64,000 bases of DNA from Thalassobacillus sp043497085 (lineage in GTDB: Bacteria > Bacillota > Bacilli > Bacillales > Halobacillaceae). Made by a program: the position numbers and the translations under genes. The stretch lies in the NCBI GenBank assembly GCA_043497085.1, contig JBIEKI010000013.1. One strand, written 5' to 3'. The notes beneath the pieces were generated by a model. That model searched no databases, was not told the DNA's origin, and saw only the letters and a list, made by a program, of their open reading frames with translations. This document shows, piece by piece, positions 58,665 through 64,000 of this stretch. The first letter of the stretch is position 1; every line of letters begins with the position of its first letter.

Positions 58665-60062
58665 TTATTTTTTCCCGAAATAGAATATTCCGGTAAGCAC
58701 ACCGATGGTAGACATAATTGCAGAGACTACGAGCATGGGTACTGCTCCGAATTGGGCGACTATTGGTACAGATAGTGCAGTCACTAGCCCGCCGCCTAGT
58801 AAAGGCTCATAAACAAGCTGCTTATACCCGAAGGCTTCGAATGCCGGTGAGTCATTATCGGGATCTGTAATTCTCATGAGTAATAGTCCAGTTGCTGTGA
58901 CACCCATGGATTGGCCAAAATCTCCAATTCCACGTTCAAACCAGTACCTTGGAATAATTCGCGGAGCTAAGATCAAGAATCCAGCAATGTTCCACGCGAT
59001 ACCAGCGACTGCCAGAACAAGGAATGGAACAAAGTATTCTCCGATCACATCAATGGATACAGAAGCTATGGCTGTTAGAATAAGAATATCCAGTGCAAAA
59101 CCTTGAATACGGGCGATCATTCTGCGATCGACCACTTCATGACGGTCTGTCTTATCAAAAATCAGCTGCAATAGAATTCCACCAATCATAGCGATAGGGA
59201 ATAACGGAACATAAGTCATTACTTCACTGTTTGTCCAGGCTCCCCAAGTCACACTTTCGAGCCAGATCAAACCTTGTAATAATCCATAACCAATCAAAAC
59301 AGCCAAAGAAACGATTGCAAAGTGGAACGACAAAGGTTCGATCGATTCTGGACGCACTGTCATACTTGCTGCTGGCTCACGATTCTGGAATTCCATAATT
59401 CCTTGTTTCTTCAAACGCGAAAAGTCTTTTACATTCTTTACAAGTTTTGTTTTTCCGCTGCGGATCCCCCAGTTGATCAAGATGATTCCGAAAATGACCC
59501 CAGATAAGATACCGACCGTTGCAAGGCCGATGGCCAGGTCAAAGGCTTCCGGAAAACCAAGTTCCTCAAAGGTTCCTGCCATACCGGCAGCTGTTCCATG
59601 GCCGCCTTCAAAAGCAACTTCAATGAGCGCACCTGCCATTGGAGGAATATCGTAAAACGGAACTAAAATCAATAATACGACCAATAAACCAATTACATAC
59701 TGACCCCAGCCAATCGCCCAGCCAAAGGCTAACTGCGGCCCGCCATAATTCCATATTTTCTTTAATGTAGGTGTGGTTGCCCCGAGAAATAATGCCGCAA
59801 AGACAATATTGATCATAAGTCCAGGCAATGCTTCCCATACCTGAAGAATCCCTTCTGTCATTACCCCATTTGCCAGGAAATGATCATCAGCGAAAAGCTT
59901 TCCCAATACTTGAGGACCTAAAATAAGTGCTAAAAAGCCGCCAATGATCGATGAAGGTAAGAATAAATTCTGAAAAAGCGGTATTTTGATACGTATCAAT
60001 TTTCCTAATAATAAAAAGATGGATATATAAATTAATGCAAAACCTATCTGGTCTGGTGACAT
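58665..60062 (-). CDS. GltS-family sodium:glutamate symporter
   Basis: 465 residues with about twelve membrane segments in two inverted halves. The first half has NLFLPSSIIGGFLALILGPQ and EVAFEGGHGTAAGMAGTFEE (about 148-167); the second half has FERGIGDFGQSMGVTATGLL. These Gly/Ser-rich re-entrant loops are typical of GltS/ESS carriers. Substrate presumed glutamate. Confidence 0.9.
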   Translation of the reverse strand: MSPDQIGFALIYISIFLLLGKLIRIKIPLFQNLFLPSSIIGGFLALILGPQVLGKLFADDHFLANGVMTEGILQVWEALPGLMINIVFAALFLGATTPTLKKIWNYGGPQLAFGWAIGWGQYVIGLLVVLLILVPFYDIPPMAGALIEVAFEGGHGTAAGMAGTFEELGFPEAFDLAIGLATVGILSGVIFGIILINWGIRSGKTKLVKNVKDFSRLKKQGIMEFQNREPAASMTVRPESIEPLSFHFAIVSLAVLIGYGLLQGLIWLESVTWGAWTNSEVMTYVPLFPIAMIGGILLQLIFDKTDRHEVVDRRMIARIQGFALDILILTAIASVSIDVIGEYFVPFLVLAVAGIAWNIAGFLILAPRIIPRYWFERGIGDFGQSMGVTATGLLLMRITDPDNDSPAFEAFGYKQLVYEPLLGGGLVTALSVPIVAQFGAVPMLVVSAIMSTIGVLTGIFYFGKK

Positions 60063-60291
60063 AAGAAAATCTCCTTTACTTTATAAATCTTGCAGAAATA
60101 TACCCTCTTCCATTAATCCCCAAACCATTGAAAACATTCCGTATATTGCGAAAAATCATTCATCAAGTTACCCCTGATTGACCGCTCGGCATGAAGAGTT
60201 TCATAAAATTAAAGTTTCCTTAATAGTCTTAAAGGTAATGAAGTATTATAATTGAATTTAAAACGTCTTAGTTATTGGAGTGTTATATGTA

Positions 60292-60828
60292 ATGGAAGCA
60301 TTAATCATCTTTGTTGCCCAGTTAGTACTAGTGCCAATTGTAACGATTCGTACCATACTAGTCGTTAAAGGAATTCGCAATGTCGCTGCCTTCATTGGAA
60401 TTTTTGAAGGGTTTATTTATGTCATTTCTTTAGGACTCGTATTTAGTGATTTATCAAATATATGGAATATGGTCGCGTATGCTTTCGGGTTCGGTATCGG
60501 GCTTTTCCTAGGGAGCATGCTGGAAACCAAACTGCAAATCGGCTATGTAACCTTCCAGGTTAATCTAATGAATCGGAACGAGGAATTAGTCCGAACTCTC
60601 CGGGCATCCGGCTTCGGTGTTACCACCTATATCGGTGAAGGTATAGAAGACCACCGTTATCGACTGGATGTATTGGCGAAAAGAAACCGCGAAAAAGAGT
60701 TCATGGAAATCATTGATCACATGGACCCTAAAGCTTTTGTCGTATCGTACGAACCACGCACATTCAAAGGTGGCTTCTTGACTAAAAGAATGAAAAAACG
60801 TCAGGAACAGGCGGAGTCGAACGCCTGA
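60292..60828 (+). CDS. UPF0316/DUF2179 membrane protein (YebE-like)
   Basis: 178 residues. Three N-terminal hydrophobic segments (about 3-22, 30-52, 58-80) and a soluble C-terminal DUF2179 domain with EELVRTLRASGFGVTTYIGE and HRYRLDVLAKRNREKEFMEI. B. subtilis has a homologue of unknown function. The ATG at 60292 is preferred to a GTG four codons earlier that overlaps the ribosome binding site. Confidence 0.88.
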   Translation: MEALIIFVAQLVLVPIVTIRTILVVKGIRNVAAFIGIFEGFIYVISLGLVFSDLSNIWNMVAYAFGFGIGLFLGSMLETKLQIGYVTFQVNLMNRNEELVRTLRASGFGVTTYIGEGIEDHRYRLDVLAKRNREKEFMEIIDHMDPKAFVVSYEPRTFKGGFLTKRMKKRQEQAESNA

Positions 60829-60884
60829 ATACAAGTCGGTGCCTTTACCATACAAAACGAAATAAACAGTTGTACTAACTAAAA

Positions 60885-60932
60885 ACGAAGCCCCCATAGC
60901 GGCATATCGCCTGCCGCTATGGGGGCTTCTTT
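60885..60932. terminator. Bidirectional terminator
   Basis: GAAGCCCCCATAGCGGC-ATATCGCCT-GCCGCTATGGGGGCTTC followed by TTTAATT; a 17-base perfect stem, one of the strongest here. Confidence 0.93.
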
Positions 60933-61377
60933 AATTACCTATAAATATTTTCTTCAAAAAACCGGTGATACCTTTATTTTCCTGCACCGTTTCGCTGGTA
61001 CTTTCTTCTTCCGCTTCTTCGAGGAAAATTTGTTGTTTTTCAATCGCATGATCATAGGTAAGTACAGCTCCGATATCTGTCTGCGTTTCTCGGTTTGATA
61101 TTGTAGTATGATGCATGCCATGTTTATCAGCCACAGCTTTATAGTCCTTCAAAAAACGGTAGCTGATATTGCCATTCAAAAGCAGCTTGGCTTTGGGATT
61201 GGCCTTTATCTCCCGTTCTAAGTCATCTAACCCTTTATTCTTCATTACTTGCCCTTTGGTCAGAGCTAATACGATCCGCTCACGAAGCGTACCTAAAAAA
61301 CGTTTCCTCTCAGCCGGCTTTGTTTCCCTTGCTCCATATATTCCTTCTTGCAGATAATCATCGACATCTTTTTTCAA
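60931..61377 (-). CDS. YueI-like DUF1694 protein
   Basis: 148 residues. Characteristic N-terminus VDDYLQEGIYGARETKPAER followed by FLGTLRERIVLALTKGQVM, then the C-terminal HHTTISNRETQTDIGAVLTY. A small cytosolic family of unknown function, possibly RNA- or nucleotide-binding by fold. The TTG start follows AGGAG by eight bases; a GTG three codons upstream overlaps the binding site. Confidence 0.87.
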   Translation of the reverse strand: MKKDVDDYLQEGIYGARETKPAERKRFLGTLRERIVLALTKGQVMKNKGLDDLEREIKANPKAKLLLNGNISYRFLKDYKAVADKHGMHHTTISNRETQTDIGAVLTYDHAIEKQQIFLEEAEEESTSETVQENKGITGFLKKIFIGN

Positions 61378-61432
61378 TGCTGACACTCCTAATGAACAAT
61401 CGGTACACTGTAAATTTACTATAGTTAAAAAA

Positions 61433-62320
61433 TCAATTCAATTCAGGTACAATCACTTCGATATGGCTTGTCTTCACTTCCATCTCAACTGGTAAGCGAT
61501 CCCCTTGTTCGCCATCTACATTTGTCACTAGGGGTTCAGGGGATGAAACTTTCAGATGTTTAGCCGTAAAGTATTCAACATCTTCCTCTTCTTTTAATTC
61601 TCCTTTAAGAATTGCTGTTGCGATAGAAGCTAACCGGATCATATTAACCTGCTTGATGACATAGCAATGCAGCATGCCATCATCTACCTTCGCTTCAGGT
61701 GTCAGCTTTTCAAACCCTCCGGTAGACCGTGTCAAAGCAGCCAGAAATAGTAAGGAGTCTCCCTCCCATTTCTTTTCATCATATTCAATATTCAAAGGAT
61801 AAGCCCTGTTTGAAGTTAACTCTTTCAACCCCTCCAACACATAGGCAAGCGGTCCTAACTTCGTCTTTTGCTCTGGTGTGACATCATAAGTAGCTTCCGC
61901 GATAGCACCGACTGCTACAATGTTGACAAAATAACGGTCGTTGAATTCCCCAATATCCACCTTCTTGGTATGGTCTGATTTCAACAGCTTTATTGCTTCC
62001 TCTGGATCAAGAGGGATATTCAAAGCACGGGCGAAATCATTGACAGTACCTAATGGAATAATCCCCAACTTTGGTCTATGGACCTGATCCACCAGCCCAT
62101 TGATGGTCTCATGCAATGTTCCATCTCCGCCTAAGGAAACGACCATATCATATTCCTTGGTACAGGCATCCTGACAAAAATAAGTGGCGTCCAACTCTTT
62201 CTCCGTTTTGCTGACCGTAGACTCGTACCCTTTTTCTTTTAATATTGCTTCTATCTGTTCAATGTATTCCAACGCATTTTCCTTGCCGGAAGAAGGGTTG
62301 GCTATGATCATCGCTTTCAC
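61433..62320 (-). CDS. Diacylglycerol/lipid kinase family protein (second copy)
   Basis: 295 residues. IIANPSSGKENALEYIEQIE has the NPSSGK nucleotide loop, MVVSLGGDGTLHETINGLVD (about 57-76) the GGDGT motif, and IIPLGTVNDFARALNIPLDP the substrate loop. Closer to YerQ/DgkB-type kinases than the protein at 31767-32660. GTG start near GGAG. B. subtilis DgkB recycles diacylglycerol released by lipoteichoic acid synthesis; whether this one does is unproven. Confidence 0.9.
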   Translation of the reverse strand: MKAMIIANPSSGKENALEYIEQIEAILKEKGYESTVSKTEKELDATYFCQDACTKEYDMVVSLGGDGTLHETINGLVDQVHRPKLGIIPLGTVNDFARALNIPLDPEEAIKLLKSDHTKKVDIGEFNDRYFVNIVAVGAIAEATYDVTPEQKTKLGPLAYVLEGLKELTSNRAYPLNIEYDEKKWEGDSLLFLAALTRSTGGFEKLTPEAKVDDGMLHCYVIKQVNMIRLASIATAILKGELKEEEDVEYFTAKHLKVSSPEPLVTNVDGEQGDRLPVEMEVKTSHIEVIVPELN

Positions 62321-62482
62321 GAATCTCCACACTCCTGCCTCTAAGCTTTTCAGCTTGGTATTTAAAAATAGTCTAGTCCTTCAGACTTGTACCACATATT
62401 AATTAACACGAAACTAAACCAACATTTTTCACCTATATTTGCCGAATTCTATCTTGATAAGTCGGATATTGCTATAATTTAT

Positions 62483-62491
62483 ATTAAAACT
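62483..62491 (+). promoter_or_regulatory. Extended -10 promoter before the NDH-2-like gene
   Basis: TGCTATAAT (TGnTATAAT) about 80 bases upstream of the start; a TTGATA lies only 13 bases before it, so the extended -10 is the stronger signal. Exact coordinates may be off by a few bases. Confidence 0.55.
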
Positions 62492-62566
62492 TTGCTAACA
62501 TGGGAAAGTGAATAATATAGCAAATGAAACAGGCTTTAAATTCCAACATCGGAAGGGGTATATGAA

Positions 62567-63778
62567 ATGAGCACGAACAAACCGAGAATTGTTGTCCTTG
62601 GTGCTGGATATGCCGGTATGATGACAACAAAGCAATTGACTAAAAAACTTAGCCCGGAAGAAGCAGAAATTGTTCTTGTAAACAAGCATAACTACCACTA
62701 CCAAACAACCTGGCTTCATGAAGTTGCGGCAGGTACAATCAATACCAATCAGGCCCGTATTATGATCAGCGATGTAATCAACCCGAATCGGGTACGCTTA
62801 GTCTATGATTCAGTGGTCAAAGTGAATAAAGACAAACAAAAAGTGTCCCTGGAAAATGGCGAGCTTGACTATGACTATCTTGTCATCGCACTTGGCTTTG
62901 AAACCAACACATTCGGAATCAAAGGGATGAAAGAAAACGCATTTTTCATTCAGGATGTGGATAGTTCCCGTCAAATTTACGAACATATTGAATACCAGTT
63001 CGCCAAATACAACAATGAAGAAAATCCAAAAGAGGAAAGCCTGGCTATACTTGTCGGTGGAGGCGGGTTCACTGGAATCGAATTCGTCGGAGAGCTTGCT
63101 GAACAGGTCCCTAAACTTTGTAAAAAGTATGATATCGATCCGAACATTCCACGCATCATCAATGTGGAAGCTGCACCTTCCATCATGCCTGGTTTTGATG
63201 AAGAGCTTGTTGCCTATGCGAAAAAATCTCTTGAAGAACGTGGTGTAGAGTTCCGGGAAGGCGCTAAAATCGCTGAGTGTAAAGAAGACGCTTTCGTCGT
63301 CAACGAAGGCGAAGAGATCAAAGCCGGAACGATCGTATGGACAGGAGGGGTCACTGGAAACTCTATCCTAAGTAAATCAAGATTCGAATTGACAAAGGGG
63401 AAAGTCACAGTGGAAGACACGCTCCTGGCCCCAGGCGAAGACAATATCTTTATTCTCGGGGACTGTGCATGGGTAATGAATAAAGAAGAAGACCGACCAT
63501 ACCCGCCGACTGCTCAGTCTGCCATGCAGCACGCTGGTACCTGTTCCACTAACATCAAAGCATTGCTTCATAACGAACCGTTGGAATCTTTTGTTTTCGA
63601 TAACAAAGGAACCGTCGCTTCTCTTGGAAAGTCTGACGCCATGGGAACCGTATTTGACGATAAGAAACTATACGGAAAGACAGCCTCTTCCATGAAAAAG
63701 GTTATTGATAATCGTTGGCTCTTCCTGCTTGGCGGTCCAAAGTTAACACTGAAAAAAGGAAAGTTCCGCCCATTCTAA
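62567..63778 (+). CDS. Type II NADH dehydrogenase-like FAD oxidoreductase (YumB-like)
   Basis: 403 residues. FAD motif IVVLGAGYAGMMTTKQL (about 8-24), NAD motif AILVGGGGFTGIEFVGELAE (about 161-180), and FILGDCAWVMNKEEDRPYPP with TAQSAMQHAG (about 300-325). The C-terminal VIDNRWLFLLGGPKLTLKKG is the amphipathic membrane-binding region. It is closer in sequence style to B. subtilis YumB than to Ndh. It passes electrons from NADH to menaquinone without pumping protons. Confidence 0.92.
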   Translation: MSTNKPRIVVLGAGYAGMMTTKQLTKKLSPEEAEIVLVNKHNYHYQTTWLHEVAAGTINTNQARIMISDVINPNRVRLVYDSVVKVNKDKQKVSLENGELDYDYLVIALGFETNTFGIKGMKENAFFIQDVDSSRQIYEHIEYQFAKYNNEENPKEESLAILVGGGGFTGIEFVGELAEQVPKLCKKYDIDPNIPRIINVEAAPSIMPGFDEELVAYAKKSLEERGVEFREGAKIAECKEDAFVVNEGEEIKAGTIVWTGGVTGNSILSKSRFELTKGKVTVEDTLLAPGEDNIFILGDCAWVMNKEEDRPYPPTAQSAMQHAGTCSTNIKALLHNEPLESFVFDNKGTVASLGKSDAMGTVFDDKKLYGKTASSMKKVIDNRWLFLLGGPKLTLKKGKFRPF

Positions 63779-63816
63779 AACGGTTTCCAAGCACTATATC
63801 TTGAGGAGGTTATTTC

Positions 63817-63918
63817 ATGAAAAAAGGAACCCTTTACTTTTTCCTGGCGGCCCTCGTTACTATTGTTGGGTATGCCCTCACGAGCCGTACATTGGAAGAT
63901 ACACGAGATTTCCGCTAA
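63817..63918 (+). CDS. 33-residue single-pass membrane peptide
   Basis: MKKGTLYFFLAALVTIVGYA followed by LTSRTLEDTRDFR. TTGAGGAGGT lies six bases before the ATG. One hydrophobic helix with a charged C-terminus. 38 bases downstream of the NDH-2-like gene and ahead of a terminator, so probably cotranscribed; it could be an accessory peptide of that enzyme, which is inference. Confidence 0.72.
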   Translation: MKKGTLYFFLAALVTIVGYALTSRTLEDTRDFR

Positions 63919-63934
63919 TATAGCCCAATAAATA

Positions 63935-63983
63935 TAAAACAGCCTCAGGTGACAGATCCTCTCATCACCTGAGGCTGTTTTGG
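63935..63983 (+). terminator. Terminator after the NDH-2-like operon
   Basis: AAACAGCCTCAGGTGA-N12-TCACCTGAGGCTGTTT followed by TGGTTTATT. Confidence 0.92.
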
Positions 63984-64000
63984 TTTATTGATTTTTATTT

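Noticed and set aside
60800..60880. tRNA-like T-arm on the minus strand near the end of the UPF0316 gene (GGCGTTCGACTCCGCC)
   Set aside because: Only the T-arm resembles a tRNA; no anticodon arm or acceptor pairing can be drawn, and the bases are codons for the protein's last residues.

Overview
The window looks like a chromosomal segment of a low-to-mid GC, endospore-forming Bacillaceae bacterium, plausibly a salt-tolerant genus near Halobacillus or Virgibacillus; the genus is a guess from protein style. Support comes from the tRNA order, the alr-ndoAI-ndoA-rsbRSTUVW-sigB-rsbX gene order known from Bacillus subtilis, the spore-cortex gene cmpA, yteA, a trpS T-box leader and WalR-type boxes. 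There is no prophage, plasmid or CRISPR array. The accessory DNA consists of small non-coding repeat elements.

Layout. 1-1931: the 5' end of a 16S rRNA gene (minus strand), preceded by twelve tRNA genes read in the order Asn-Ser-Glu-Asp-Gln-Lys-Leu-Leu-Arg-Pro-Gly-Ile. Three promoters sit inside or before the tRNA array, and one spacer carries a truncated tRNA-Lys copy. 1932-4862: sprT-like, cmpA (36 codons) and tex. 4975-9866: the general stress module rsbR-rsbS-rsbT-rsbU-rsbV-rsbW-sigB-rsbX with an internal sigma-B promoter. 10122-15233: ndoA/ndoAI toxin-antitoxin, alr, a LolA-like lipoprotein, the NAD(P)H-hydrate repair enzyme and acpS, with a divergent rhomboid protease. 16317-26809: metabolic and transport genes (nucleoside hydrolase, CshA helicase, EamA, DegV, MFS, esterase, YppG, glutaredoxin, two SDR proteins, a NarI-like fragment). 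26926-29507: an ABC-F ATPase behind a leader peptide and terminator, then a MarR regulator. 29661-33440: methyltransferase, rhodanese lipoprotein, VOC protein, a small Ala-rich protein, lipid kinase and DUF4396. 33839-37369: a LysM-NlpC/P60 endopeptidase behind a triple WalR box, a YknW/YknX-like pair and a thioredoxin. 38126-47601: LLM oxidoreductase, VOC protein, SIMPL, FAD oxidoreductase, DUF368, DUF2254, an ANT/APH-like pair and YteA. 47682-52430: trpS with T-box, a YdjM-like protein and a ywrDBA-like cluster (gamma-glutamyltransferase plus two half-size chromate transporters). 52610-54829: an RRNPP-type quorum-sensing pair followed by an exported membrane protein. 54879-63918: peptidase E-like, Ohr, YkvA, FMN reductase, lytic transglycosylase, GltS, UPF0316, YueI, a second lipid kinase, a type II NADH dehydrogenase-like protein and a 33-residue membrane peptide.

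The most interesting system is at 52610-53991. A predicted 420-residue HTH plus TPR receptor, with no canonical start codon and probably starting at ATT, overlaps by four bases a 40-codon secreted propeptide gene that lies below the size cut-off of ordinary gene finding. This is the architecture of NprR-NprX/PlcR-PapR peptide signalling. Second in interest are the attenuated ABC-F gene (leader ORF plus terminator), a terminator-like hairpin in the cshA leader, the triple WalR box, and two families of structured repeats: a composite element of about 560 bp in two copies, and a bcr-like hairpin family in three copies.

Most coding annotations rest on motif and synteny recognition by eye; no database search was run.
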